Shown here piece after piece: positions 1 through 10,133 of a stretch of 64,000 nucleotides of DNA (position 1 is its first letter; each line of letters starts with the position of its first letter). The stretch comes from Neodiprion pinetum (taxonomy: Eukaryota; Arthropoda; Insecta; Hymenoptera; Diprionidae). Both the position numbers and the translations under genes were made by a program. The stretch spans positions 15,104,542 through 15,168,541 of the forward strand of contig NC_060238.1 in the NCBI RefSeq assembly GCF_021155775.2. Direction: 5' to 3'. The notes beneath the pieces were generated by a model that searched no databases, had not been told where the DNA came from, and was given only the letters and a program-made list of their open reading frames with translations.

Positions 1-370
1 CTGATAAAGAAGAAAAGGTTTGATTTACTAGCCAATCCTCATGAACCTCATGAATAGTTCTGAGTAGCTCTAAAGAAATGCTCGATTCCTCCTCACGAGA
101 ACGGAAGAAGTTTCTGGGGAAACTCGCAAATGAACAATCAAATCTACTCTGAGCTCAGACGAGCGAATGAGAAGATCGAAATTTTTCATCAATAAATGAG
201 ATTTGAAGTCGCGAAAATTTACCTAACCTTCGACGAGCTTCATTTCCCTGACAGGCAATAAAATAGGTTGGGAATGCCTGTCACGCATAACCAAAATAAT
301 TCAAAGAAAGAGGTTAACTCCAATGATAATTTTATATAAAAACGTCTGAAACTAGTTCCTCAAACCAGCC
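1..370 (-). pseudogene. Decayed deoxynucleoside kinase remnant of G1 copy 1
   Basis: Positions 8-240 align closely with 29090-29340, the C-terminal two thirds of the dNK in G1 copy 2. There are small deletions, for example the stretch before aagaagtttctgggg is shorter, and stops are present. From about 240 to 320 similarity to the kinase continues weakly, then disappears before the gag stop at 383. The N-terminal P-loop part and all of pol are absent. No product is expected. Its presence shows that the kinase belongs to the family and was not acquired by copy 2 alone. Confidence 0.75.
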
Positions 371-382
371 TCAGAAGAAGAG

Positions 383-1990
383 TTAGTTTGAGGATTGAGG
401 ATTTTCTTCCCCAACCTCTTTATCTCTTCTTCGCCAATTATAGGAGTCTGAATGCGAGTTTTGTATCATTTCTCTACTATTCTTTTTAAGTAAAAAGCAA
501 TGATTAGCATCATGTCCTATTTTATGACAAAATAAACACGTTACTACATTTTGATCTGTCATAACTGCGCCTCTAATTTCGTGTTTGTTACTGTGATTCT
601 GAAGAGAACCACGATTTACACGATTATAATACTTGTTATTATTTTTATTTCTATAATTTTGAGGTTTTGATTCCTCCGAGTGTTCAAAGCTTCGTCTTTC
701 TGAGGCGTTTTCAGACACCTCAATCCGACGAAGCTTGTTCAGCCCAAAATATTGTTTTCTCATTGCCTCCACCTCGAGGGCTTTGGCCGTTGCCTCCCGC
801 AGAGAAGTGAGGCCCGATATTCCAACGGCCATTTTAATTTCTGGATCATTAATCGCATTCAAAAAAGCTTGCGTTGCTAATAAGTTTCGAGACGGTTCGT
901 GGTCTGGCAAAGCTATACGAGAAAGTCGTTCAATATCCTGACTAAGAGACGCGAGGTCTTCGTCTCGTCCTTGTCTTCTTGTCTGTAATTGTGCCGTATA
1001 CAGTTTTGTCAAGTGGTCATTTCCGTACCTCAACTTTAATGCAGAACTAAGTTTTTCATAATCAGAGATTTCTTCCTCAGACAACGCCGTTAAAACATTC
1101 AAAGCCGGCGTTCGAAGACAGGAGGCAAGACTGTGGGCCCTCATGGCGGAGTCCCACTGATTATGTTTAGCAATTGTATTAAACTGGCGTTCATAATCTG
1201 CCCATGGTATTTTTCCGTCAAAAATTGGCGGTTTTAAAGGAAAAAGAGGTTTCTCATTAATCTGAGAAGCAACCTCAGGAAATCTTGAATTATTTAATTG
1301 ATTAAAATGAGAACATCGAGGTCGAGCTTGAGGCAAAGGCTCGGAAAAGCCAACCTCATTAATAACCGTTACTCTACCAATTGGGGATTCAACTACTCCC
1401 CTAGTAAAAGGCACAGACCTTGAGTCTCGTACATCCTGGAACTGTCCTGGATGTTGGACCTGTCGAACAGCGGGAACGGGAACAGGAGAAGAAACAGGAG
1501 AGGGAAGCGGCGTAACGACTCTGGAACCTCGTGGGGTGACAGCCGGTTCTCCTGAGCCATTCACCTGATGAACAGTCTGAAGAGCTGCCACAGTCGTCCG
1601 GAACAGTTCGTGTAGACTAGTTTCGGATCGTTCTTGTGCTTCTCTATCAAGCCTGCGCTGTTCCAGCTGTTGTTCCTGTTCTCTTCTTCGCTGTTCCAAC
1701 TGTTGTTCTTGTTCTCTTTTTCGCTGTTCCAACTGTTGTTCTTGTTCTCTTTTTCGCTGCTCTTGTTGATCAAGAAGCAGCTGAAGAAGTTGCTGTTGTT
1801 GGCGCTCAGCAGCCTCTTGCTGTTGAGACATGATCTTCAGCAGATCAATTTGAGAGATTGTCGAAGGAATTGGAAGAGGGTCCACTAAAGGCGATGGAAT
1901 TGTTTCAGGGACCCGCGGATTCTCCATAGCAAAAGGTTCTTCTCCGCTACTTTCTCTTCTTCGTGAGCGCGTCAAACGACTGCTACTCAT
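383..1990 (-). CDS. gag: Gag polyprotein, G1 copy 1
   Basis: Intact 535-residue Gag, the structural protein that would form the retrotransposon particle and bind RNA. I start at the ATG at 1988-1990 (MSSSRLTRSRRR); the open frame extends ten codons upstream but only with a TTG. After a basic N-terminus comes a Gln/Glu/Arg-rich coiled-coil stretch with about four imperfect copies of an 11-residue unit (REQEQQLEQRR-like), a Pro/Val linker, a capsid-like alpha-helical region (about residues 240-420) and a zinc knuckle C-X2-C-X4-H-X4-C near the C-terminus. Copy 2 has the same protein with only one short Gln/Arg block. The -1 frameshift heptamer found at the copy 2 gag end is lost here together with pol, so this copy could make Gag but no enzymes. 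Confidence 0.9.
   Translation of the reverse strand: MSSSRLTRSRRRESSGEEPFAMENPRVPETIPSPLVDPLPIPSTISQIDLLKIMSQQQEAAERQQQQLLQLLLDQQEQRKREQEQQLEQRKREQEQQLEQRRREQEQQLEQRRLDREAQERSETSLHELFRTTVAALQTVHQVNGSGEPAVTPRGSRVVTPLPSPVSSPVPVPAVRQVQHPGQFQDVRDSRSVPFTRGVVESPIGRVTVINEVGFSEPLPQARPRCSHFNQLNNSRFPEVASQINEKPLFPLKPPIFDGKIPWADYERQFNTIAKHNQWDSAMRAHSLASCLRTPALNVLTALSEEEISDYEKLSSALKLRYGNDHLTKLYTAQLQTRRQGRDEDLASLSQDIERLSRIALPDHEPSRNLLATQAFLNAINDPEIKMAVGISGLTSLREATAKALEVEAMRKQYFGLNKLRRIEVSENASERRSFEHSEESKPQNYRNKNNNKYYNRVNRGSLQNHSNKHEIRGAVMTDQNVVTCLFCHKIGHDANHCFLLKKNSREMIQNSHSDSYNWRRRDKEVGEENPQSSN
1640..1765 (-). repeat. In-frame 33-bp minisatellite in gag
   Basis: About four tandem copies of a roughly 33-bp unit (core ctgttccaactgttgttctt on the plus strand) encode the repeated Gln/Glu/Arg coiled-coil units of Gag. 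The paralogous gag at 33102-34634 lacks the expansion. It keeps the frame open, as a multiple of three. Confidence 0.75.
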
Positions 1991-2035
1991 AATTAAAGTT
2001 CGCGCACTGAGTTGATTCAATTAATAAGAACTCAA

Positions 2036-2054
2036 GATCCCGCTTCTGACACCA
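2036..2054 (-). promoter_or_regulatory. Primer binding site, tRNA-Leu type (G1 copy 1)
   Basis: On the minus strand the sequence two bases after the LTR reads TGGTGTCAGAAGCGGGATC, which matches the complement of an animal tRNA-Leu 3' end (CCA plus acceptor and T-stem) with about one mismatch. It would prime minus-strand cDNA. The identical site follows the LTR of copy 2. Confidence 0.85.
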
Positions 2055-2056
2055 AT

Positions 2057-2334
2057 TGTAACGATTTAGGCGTTACGTTAATAAAATATGGATCCGCGAG
2101 TTTACTTATTATCAAATCAAAGGCGTGAACAAAAATATCGTGATAAATGCTTTTAATGCAATATACGTGTTTCTTGTTCAAAGTCTGAAACAAGACTGTT
2201 TTTACAATAATATCGGTTGGCGCAGCAACCTTATTCTTTTTAAAGACATAAGAGGTTTATAAACGTCTTTTATCTATGCTGACTACTAGATCATTAAAGA
2301 GGGGGCAAAACGGGTGATTTCACCCTTTGTAACA
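2057..2334 (-). repeat. 5' LTR of G1 copy 1 (278 bp)
   Basis: Begins TGTAACGATTT and ends CCTTTGTAACA on the plus strand, with TG...CA ends. It is the same length as the two LTRs at 27255 and 34701, with five substitutions. The flank after it is ATATAT. Confidence 0.93.
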
Positions 2335-2424
2335 ATATATATAACTACAATAAATTCTATTAATATTTTTCGAATGTAAAATTTCCGCCCTGGGGGTCAA
2401 CTATTAGCGTGAAAGTTTACGGGG

Positions 2425-3150
2425 TGACGGTGAAAAATCAAAAGGACTATTCATCCGACCAAGAAATAAATCACATTATCAAACTGTCTGACGATAAAAA
2501 TCAAAATGGCTGCTGATTCGACTGAGCAAAATTCAAAACGGCCGCCATCAGACGGTAAAATCGGTCGATTATACTGGTGACGTAATAGGCAAAATCACAT
2601 TATCAAACTGTCCGACGATAAAAATCAAAATGGCTGCTCATTCGGCTAAGCAAAAATCAAAATGGTTGCTCATCCGGCTAAGCAAAAAAACAAAATGGCT
2701 GCTGTCAGAATGGCTGCTCGTCAGACGGCAAAATCGGTCGATTACACTGGTGACGTCATGAAAAATCAAAATGGCCGCCAACGGGTTACGGTGAAAAATC
2801 AAAATGGCTATTCGTCCGACCAAGAAATAAATCACATTATCAAACTGTCTGACGATAAAAATCAAAATGGCCGCCCATCCGACTGAGCAAAAATCAAAAT
2901 GGCCACCGTCAGACGGTAAAATCGGTCGATTATACTGGTGACGTCATAGCGAAAATCACATTATCAAACTGTCCGACGATAAAAAATCAAAATGGCTGCT
3001 CATCCGGCTGAGCAAAAATCAAAATGGCCACTGCCTGAATGGCTGCTCATCAGACGGCAAAATCGGTCGATTATACTGGTGATGTCATAGCGAAAATCAT
3101 ATTATCAAACTGTCGGACGATGAAAAATCAAAATGGCTGCCCATCCAGTT
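2425..3150. repeat. Minisatellite with AAATCAAAATGGC core and CRE-like sites
   Basis: More than fifteen copies of a short core (AAAATCAAAATGGCYGC) are arranged in higher-order units. Each larger unit carries GGTCGATTAYACTGGTGACG followed by TCATA, near 2561, 2733, 2922 and 3064, at spacings of about 142-189 bp. Most contain the palindrome TGACGTCA. Short open frames on both strands are a by-product of the repeat and are not genes. The array replaces the 5' part of the Polinton 1 polymerase gene. Confidence 0.85.
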
Positions 3151-3656
3151 AAGCAAAAATCCTGAGCAGTTGCATGACACTCATAAAGATTTAACATTGT
3201 GTCCGGAGCAATATGTACGTCCGATTTTGAACAATAAACAGCCGAAATTGACGACCACGCTACTTTCCAAGCAAAAACTACGTTGTTCACTATCGCGTTT
3301 TGGAACATTGTTTGGAATTGGGCTGGAAATTACTCAAAATTCACAAAGTTCTCAAATTCAGGTAAACCCCGTGGCTCAAAAATTACATAGATTTGAGTAC
3401 CGATTTGCGGAAAAAATCTCACAACGAATTCGAGAAAAATTTTTCAAAACTGATAAACAACGCAGTTTTTGGCAAAACAATGAAATCCTGATAAAGTACA
3501 GAGATGTTCGATTGATCATCGAATGGGATGGACGGTACGGTGCTAGAGCTACCATAGCCAAACCTCATTTTTACAGCTGCACCGTTTTCGACGAATATAT
3601 AATTATCGTCGAAATGAGTAAGACGAAAGTCGAGTTGAATAAACCATTCTATGCAG
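3151..3656 (+). pseudogene. Polinton protein-primed DNA polymerase B, middle fragment
   Basis: Encodes the middle of a Polinton-type PolB, the replicative polymerase of these elements: the palm-proximal block with LHDTHKDLTLCPEQ at its start and a WDGRYGARATIAKP block near 3530, equivalent to the WEGR-G-A block of the second copy at 48220. The region between them is scrambled by small indels. The N-terminal exonuclease part is missing, cut by the minisatellite. The reading continues exactly on the other side of element X at 6386, so element X inserted into this gene. Confidence 0.85.
3653..3656. repeat. Target-site duplication GCAG (left) of element X copy 1
   Basis: GCAG directly before TGTGACGTGG. 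The same GCAG follows the other end at 6382-6385, and the interrupted PolB frame resumes there. Confidence 0.88.
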
Positions 3657-6381
3657 TGTGACGTGGATTTTTCCCGCTCCTCGATTACTCGGAGAAGATG
3701 ACCGAGAACTTTTCACGTGCACAATAAATTGGCGTCCGCGAGGTATCCTGGACCTAAAACGAGATCGCGAAATTTGTTGGGCGCCTGGCGTGATCAACAC
3801 GCCTCGAAATCGGTAATGCGATATACCGCAACCAGATATTCGGCAGCTCAGTACCGCGGAGAGGGGAGGGGTAATTTTTGGGTAGAGAGAGATACGAAAC
3901 ACGTACGCCAACACGTTATTTGGCCCAGTTCATATAACATACCAATAATACATTTCTGGCCAGCGATAATACAAAAATAAAAATAATAATACTGCAAAAG
4001 TCGCTCTTCGCGATTCCAATTACAAAGCCAGAGAAATAATAATCCGTAAGTCGCTATGCGCGATTCAAAATTAAATACTTAGGTTTAACAAAAAAAAAGG
4101 AAAAGAACAAAACAAAATTTTAATAGATCTAGAAGACCTCTACTGCCTACGTGCGCTAGTCGCTGCCTTAATAATAAACGCTATCTTCAAAACACAAAAA
4201 AAAAGTTTTCCTCGGCGCGCTAGCCGCGACCGTCTTCTACTAACGACGGCGCTAATCGCCCTTAATAATAAACAATTATTCGATACTCAACCAACAACAG
4301 AATGCAACTCGACGCGCGAGTCACATCTCCAGCCGGTATTTTTAATAGCGCCGGTCACCACTGGGATCGCCTGGCGGTTATTTAAACGCATCCGAACTCG
4401 ACTTTCTCGGTGACGTCGAGACGCGATTCGCGAACTCGAACGCTCCACTTTCGACGGCTCGCGACCTACACGAGAAATGATATTTTATCGGACTGATTTG
4501 ACGTGACCCCGAATAACAGAATTTGGTTACACTCAAATTCGAGACAATAGTGCCTCGGCTCAAACACGTGGCTCGACTCGACCTTCTCGATGACTCGGAA
4601 TTGACTCTACTTTACTACGCGCAACTCAGGCTACGGTCACCAAACGAAATAATCGGCAAACGAATTTAGAGGATTTTTCGACACGCTAATTACAAACAGC
4701 TATCCTTTCTCGGACAAGCCCTCGCTCAATTGCCCTCGAAATTCTATCGCGAGTGTATAGTCGAAGCTTCTTCATAGGCGAAGTTGCCTCGTAGTTTTGA
4801 ATTGAACCTTTTTTATTAGTGTGAAGGATAGAGGTTGAGGTTTTCTTGAATAAAAAACTCTCGCGTTTGAGCCATCGAATTATGAATGTTTATTGGCTCT
4901 TGTGGGAAAAGCCTTGCGGCATAAAAACCCACGAAGTATGAACGTGTATTTGTAAACGTGTAAAAGCATGTGTCGATTGTGTATATGAATGTGTATATGC
5001 CGATTACAGCCCGTTTGGCTCGTGCCACCGCGATCTCGAGTGCGTTTCGTACTGCGATTTTTGTTTTATTCGATTCGATCGAATTTCGTATGATTTGCGT
5101 TTGTCTTACTCCGAGGAGCGAACGTGTATGAGAGTATGATTGGTGTTGGTAGTACACCAAGAGCGCTCGGGCTCGTTGTATGATGAAAGGGTGCAAGACC
5201 CTTGGTATGCGTGTATGGGCACTCGGTCCCGTGTAGAATGAGAGACACTCGGGCCGTACTCATCTACCTTACTCCGTAGAGCGAACGTATACGAGAGTAT
5301 ATTTGGGCCTCTCGTCTTTTTGTCGTGGTACGAGAGAACGCACGGCGTCACTCACGATCGTCACTAGACGGACGACTTAACTGGACTGTTTTAAAAAATG
5401 CGTGATGCGCGCTCGCCTCCTCATCTACGCGAGATTTGGCATCCCTGCGGAGACGAATTGTTCGAGCGCGGCTCGCACGGAGATCGCAATGACACGGGCA
5501 CAAAACGACGCTCAGGCACTGAACAGCGAGAATATTAGCAGCGCTTACCGCTCCACATCCAGTAGACGAACTCGCCTACTCCCTCGTGACGATGGCTGTT
5601 CATCATTCCTCGCGATCTTCACTTCCGTACAATAACGCAAACCTAAAGGAAAACCTGGTCTAACGCAACTTCGCCACGTGACTACTGTCTTAGGTAGTCG
5701 CCAGAACTCGAGTGATTTCAGATAGCCGATCGGCCGCAACGCCGATCTTGTTACGCTAATCCTTCGTGACGTCATCACCCTAAGAATGCGCAACAATCGA
5801 TCTGTCATCGATTTTGGAGATTGCGCAACTTGACGCGCACCTGTCGTCGCTACGCGGCGCAGAACTTAAGGCTAGATCGCGATGTCGTCTTCCGCGCAGC
5901 TCTACGGGGTCCTGGGGTTGGGCGGGGTAGTGCTTCCTCGTTGCTAGCTGGTCTCTCGCGGTTGCCTCGGTCGGGTGTAGGCGGGGTGAGCTGGGAGGCT
6001 GCAGCGCGCCGGCCGCCAGCGGGAATCGCTTCCGCCTTGGATTCCCGCGCTGCAGGGATCTGCGTTGTCTCCCCCTCCGCAGCCTCGGTATCCTTCCCGC
6101 GAGATCTCAGCGGTTTCGCCTTGCCTCGAAATGTTTTCGGAGTCGGAGTTGGTCGCTGGCTTGTGGCCGGTGTACTCAAAAAAATTAAAAACAAAAAGCC
6201 TGCAATATCTTATTCGTAATTCGCTATTTCGTCCCTGTCGAAGCCCGGATGCGTGACTCCAGTCCTGGCGCTCTCTATGATTATCTCGCGACTCGATTTC
6301 CGAAACCCTAATTCCTGGATTCCGCCCAGGGTTCAGGGAATACCTTGTAACGGGCAGGCCTAACCGAAATGCCACGTTACA
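3657..6381. mobile_element. Element X, copy 1 (2.7 kb, no clear coding capacity)
   Basis: Repeated family with copies at 50908-53700 (opposite orientation) and 38531-44393 (older, interrupted). Its ends are TGTGACGTGG... and ...CCACGTTACA, a short imperfect inverted terminal match, flanked by the 4-bp duplication GCAG. The interior holds a GC-rich block near 5820-6200 where both strands are open in copies 1 and 2, but no known protein domain is visible. TG...CA ends and a 4-bp TSD fit a very long solo LTR; a non-autonomous TIR element is the alternative. Confidence 0.8.
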
Positions 6382-6385
6382 GCAG

Positions 6386-6959
6386 GTTTCTTCATCCTGG
6401 ATCTGTCAAAAACATGTATCTACGATTTTCATCATAATTATATTGAACGGAAATTTGGCAACCGAGCAAAATTAATGTACACCGATACCAAAAGTTTGAC
6501 CAACACCTTCACCGTCCCCGACATGTACAAACATATGCAGGAGGACTTGCATAAATTCGATTCGTCTGATTATCCCCTTGATAACGCTTATGGTATGCCT
6601 CTAGCGAACAAAAAAGTCCTCGGCTTGATGGAAGACAAGAATAACGGGAAAATAATGTTGGAATTTGTAGTATTAGGAGCGAAACTGTACGCATTCCGAG
6701 TCGTGGAAGATGAGAAAGACAATAAATGTGCCAAAGGTGTCAAAGGATCGGCGTTGAGAAAAGTAACTTTCAACGATTATTTGGAATGTGCTTCGAAACG
6801 TGAAAATTTGTCTAGAAATTAGCTTCTGATATTAAGTCGAAAGCACGAGGTGTACACTGTAGAACAGCAGGAAGTGGTATTGAGCTGGAATGACGACAAG
6901 CGGATCGTGTTTCAAAACACAACCGACACGTTTCCGTGGGGCTACAAGCCTGCACCTTA
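6386..6959 (+). pseudogene. Polinton DNA polymerase B, C-terminal fragment
   Basis: Continues PolB after element X: a block reading LDLSKTCMYDFHHNYI, the motif C region and the C-terminal tail ending in PWGYKPAP before the TAG at 6957-6959. The frame shifts near 6820. In motif C the usual YTDTDS reads YTDTKS, so the second catalytic aspartate is replaced by lysine. The second Polinton at 48430 keeps YTDTDS. The polymerase would be inactive even apart from the truncation and the 2.7-kb insertion. Confidence 0.85.
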
Positions 6960-7000
6960 GCTTTGTCATCACCGTATCGTCATGTATGTTGGATTCAATA
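6960..7000. other. Short intergenic Polinton 1 sequence
   Basis: Short non-coding stretch between the PolB stop and the mariner-type insertion. Nothing else seen. Confidence 0.5.
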
Positions 7001-7871
7001 TACAGGGTTGGGCATTCAAAGTGTGACAGAGCAAAAGCACTCAAACTGTTGATGATACTGAAAAAAGTTTCATACGAAAGTTATATTGTTTGAAAAGGCC
7101 GACATACTGAACCATCCCATTATCTATTCAGTGGAGGCGCTGAAGCTACGTCAAGGTCAACTCCACTTTCTTGAATGGAACCATGTTTTTTTTCCACGTT
7201 ATTATTACTGACTTTAAGTCGAATTCAGCGACATGCAACACAAGAACATTGTAGGCACGCAAAGTATGAAAATAGTCGAAAAATCGGAACATATAGGAAT
7301 AATCTCTTTCAATGGATCCACTAACCTTGGGTTCAGGTACCTACAGAAGATGCTCGAAGTGATTACCCTCGACTTGTAAACATTTGTCAATTCGCTGATG
7401 AAAAGACCGTCGAACTGCAGCCTACATTTGTGGTGTAATTTCGCCACATGCTTGGCGTATTCTTTCTTCTGTGTCGTCCGGCTTAGTAGGTGCTGAATTA
7501 TTGAAATTAAAAATTCGCTTGAAAATCTATCTCAGAAGTATTCACGAGACTCCTACCTTGAAACTAATTATTTCGATTCAATTTGATTTTTCAACTATTT
7601 TCATACTTCGCGTGCCTACAATAACCATGTGTTGTAGGTCGCTGAATTCGTCTCAAAGTCAGTAATAATATCGTGGAAAAAGAAATACATGGTTCCATTT
7701 AAAAAAGTGGAGTTGACCTTGACGTAGCTTCATTGCCTCCACCGCAAAATAATAGAATGGTTCAGTGTATCGGCCTTTCCAAACAATATAACTTTCATGT
7801 GAAACTTTTTTCAGTATCATCAACAGTTTGAGTGCTATTGCTCTGTAACACTTTAAATGCCTCACTCTGTA
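7001..7871. mobile_element. Mariner/IS630-like element with about 240-bp terminal inverted repeats
   Basis: Left end TACAGGGTTGGGCATTCAAA and right end, reverse complemented, TACAGAGTGAGGCATTTAAA. Similarity of the two arms runs about 240 bp inward (7001-7245 against 7635-7871). TA flanks both sides (6999-7000 and 7872-7873), the mariner TSD. The core on the minus strand (about 7440-7320) resembles the C-terminus of an IS630/mariner transposase (a VEGNHFEHLL-like motif) but has stops. It is a deletion derivative within the PolB-integrase spacer of Polinton 1. Confidence 0.75.
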
Positions 7872-8057
7872 TAACTGTACCATGATGTATGAAATATTAT
7901 TATGTAGGATAGTAAAAAAGAATGCCCCAAAATATGAAAATTGTACATCGATGCGAATGTCTGTCTATTGTCTAAAAAATAAAGATGTATACTTGTTATG
8001 TATCGGGTATAAAATAAAGAGGCACATACGTTCTTACAAAAATTGATTTATTTGATG

Positions 8058-9050
8058 TTACATGTCCGATTCGTTCATCCAACTCTTGTCTGTGATGTCA
8101 AAACCTAACCATTCAAGATATATTATTCTACCACGCTTCTTGAGCACCTCCTCCATCAGATAGATATCCGGATGTTAGACCTTGAGGAGCTCTTCTTCGT
8201 AGAAACCACCAGCGATGGGATGATCTTGGTAGTCTTGGAGCTTTTACGTTACAGGATGAGTATTTTTCACTCGACTTATCGTGAATATTTCAGTCGTTCA
8301 ATTGGGAGAGAACCTTTCTCGACGACATTTTTGAATTTGCTGATTCAAACTTCTTCGCCGGATTTGAACTTTGCCGATTTGGTAGGTATCGCTCGAAGCC
8401 CTCCGTACGCCTGACGTAATAACAGCCTCTCGTTTGCAACGGTAACATCCGACGGTTTCATTCTTATGGTTCGGTGTTTGACGTTGTTGTAAGCCGAAAA
8501 CAAATCAGATAAGATATCGAGCCACTTGTAGCTTCCTTGCATGCTGAACCGTGTCCACATTTTACCTTTCAGCGTGCGATTGAAACGTTCACAGATCGAA
8601 GCCTTCAAATTACTGTACGTGGAGTAAAGTTTGATTCCATAGCGTGACATGAGAGATTCAAATTTCGAGTTGTGAAATTCCGTTCCTCTGTCAACGTGTA
8701 AGTTTTGCGGTACCCGTCCTTGGACAAGCACAGATTCCATTGCCTTCGTAACATTATTTCCAGGCTTGCTCTTGATCGGTATAGCCCACGCGCACATTGA
8801 AAAGATATCTATAACTGTGAGCATGACTTGTAGCCTTTGTTTTGTCCAGCGTATGACATCATATCAACAAGATCCGCCTGCCAGGTCTCGTCGATGCCGC
8901 GCACGTCAACACGACGACGCGGGTAATTCCGGCGTGCAGGCTTATGCAATTCCGTCACCAGTGTTTGCTTTCCCTCGTTGATATTCCAACGCTCTTAGTC
9001 TGGTGTCCAACTTAGAAATGATTTCAGCGTTTTAAATCGACAGGTCTCAG
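8058..9050 (-). pseudogene. Polinton integrase with C-terminal chromodomain (Polinton 1)
   Basis: Retroviral-type DDE integrase. On the minus strand the first Asp lies in WQADLVDMMSY (about 8890-8850), the second in HVDRGTEFHN (about 8700) and the Glu in SICERFNRT (about 8590). A small indel near 8825 breaks the frame between the first Asp and the TVIDIF block. The frame breaks again near 8345, and a chromodomain (YLMEEVLKKRG...WLGFD) runs to the TAA at 8058-8060. The N-terminal part (to about 9050) has more frameshifts. The paralog at 49378-50330 has the same architecture. Confidence 0.85.
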
Positions 9051-9376
9051 CCTGTTCGAAAGTCTGTTTAAAAGGTATCCAAGGCTTTGTCCGTGGTGAG
9101 CTTCAAAGCTTTGATCATTTGATCGAGGTTGTTGATTTGTTTTTGCAGCACGTTGAATTTTCGTCTTGAGATTTTCAAGTTACAGCATTGTTAGGCTCTG
9201 CGGGATCTGCGACATTGCACAGTCTCTTGTTCGGTATATTGTAATGCCCGTCCACTGTTATTTGAAGTCCGACACCCAGAGGACCACGAGTACTCGCAGC
9301 CCTGTTTTCATCCAGATGCCGTCCAAACACGTCAACGCTCATCTCGGTAATGAACGCAAGAAACGATGGGAACTGC

Positions 9377-10033
9377 TCAATAAATGATTCCTGCTACGCG
9401 TAGTTCTTCGATAATGAAGTTTATTTCGTTATTGTGACTCGGATTTCCCGCTACCTGAGATGCCAGGAGTAAACGAAGATGCTTCACTAACTCGTTTGGA
9501 TCATCCCAGAAAACGTGTTCCGTTTCGACACCTTGTCGAGTGATCATAGGTTGCGGAAGTAGACCTTTACCCTTTTGGTGAGGTGATAGGGAATAAGCCA
9601 TCAATTCGGCAATGACATTTTCAAATGTGTAACTGTTATCGTTTCGAACAGCCCCATCGGATGAGTAATACTTTTTATAAGCGTTCGTTGCGAGGATTAT
9701 GTGTTCAAAATTTTCCCGATCTCCGGCGCTCATATAAGAACGGTTACGCTTCTTTTTGAACAAATGTTCTAGCTAACCCTTCGTTTTCGGGTAAAGCGTA
9801 TCGCCAATACGTATGTAGTCACTCTAGAAGATATCAACGAGTTTCCAATCATTAGTTCGTTTGAGGGGTTGCGTACACCGTACACGTTGTCGAATTCACT
9901 TTTCGTCTTCGCATCTCTCATCAGTGCAAAGTACTCATCCTCGATTTTCTCGACCGGTGTTTCTACGATTGTTTCATCCCCTGCCGAAGCAAAGGAATCG
10001 TCCATTTCGGAGACAGTTTTATTTTTTGTTTCA
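9377..10033 (-). pseudogene. Conserved Polinton-associated protein, C-terminal part
   Basis: Two adjoining frames encode the C-terminal part of a protein I recognise as a recurrent, uncharacterised neighbour of Polinton integrases: a block DNVYGVRNPSNELMIGNS (about 9870), then a C-terminal block WDDPNELVKHLRLLLASQ ending in an EELRVAGI motif. A frameshift lies near 9765. The N-terminus of the same protein is at 16583-16824, on the far side of Helitron A, which inserted at 10033/10034. Function unknown; by position it may act in the virion or in integration, which is only a guess. Confidence 0.7.
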
Positions 10034-10070
10034 CTAGGGGCTTCGCCCCTGCGCGCTTCGCGCGCCAACC
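10034..10070 (-). repeat. Helitron 3' terminal hairpin and CTAG end (copy A)
   Basis: Plus-strand ctaggggcttcgcccc forms a 5-bp GC stem with a 3-nt loop immediately inside the CTAG end. A second GC-rich palindrome (gcgcgcttcgcgcgc) follows. The structure is shared with 19160-19190. Confidence 0.85.
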
Positions 10071-10133
10071 CTATCTCGGCGCTACGCGCCTCACTATTTC
10101 CTTACGCATTGTCTAGTAGACAGGCGAATTCCT

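Larger units (their letters stand above)
1..2334 (-). mobile_element. Ty3/gypsy LTR element, family G1, copy 1 (deleted and cut by window edge)
   Basis: Reads right to left: LTR (2057-2334), tRNA-Leu primer site, gag (383-1990), then directly a decayed dNK remnant (1 to about 370). Compared with the complete copy at 27255-34978, the whole pol region is missing, so this is an internally deleted derivative that kept gag and the downstream kinase segment. The LTR differs from the copy 2 LTRs at five positions that I counted. The right flank starts ATAT, the same 4 bp that flank copy 2. The left end lies outside the window. Confidence 0.9.

Noticed and set aside
2638..2886. Open frames on both strands of the minisatellite
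   Set aside because: They arise from the repeated AAATCAAAATGGC unit and show no domain; they change with every unit.
5820..6375. GC-rich overlapping ORFs in element X (also 51093-51506) considered as a host exon
   Set aside because: They lie within a repeated element with TSDs, are open on both strands and match no domain; kept only as a feature of element X.
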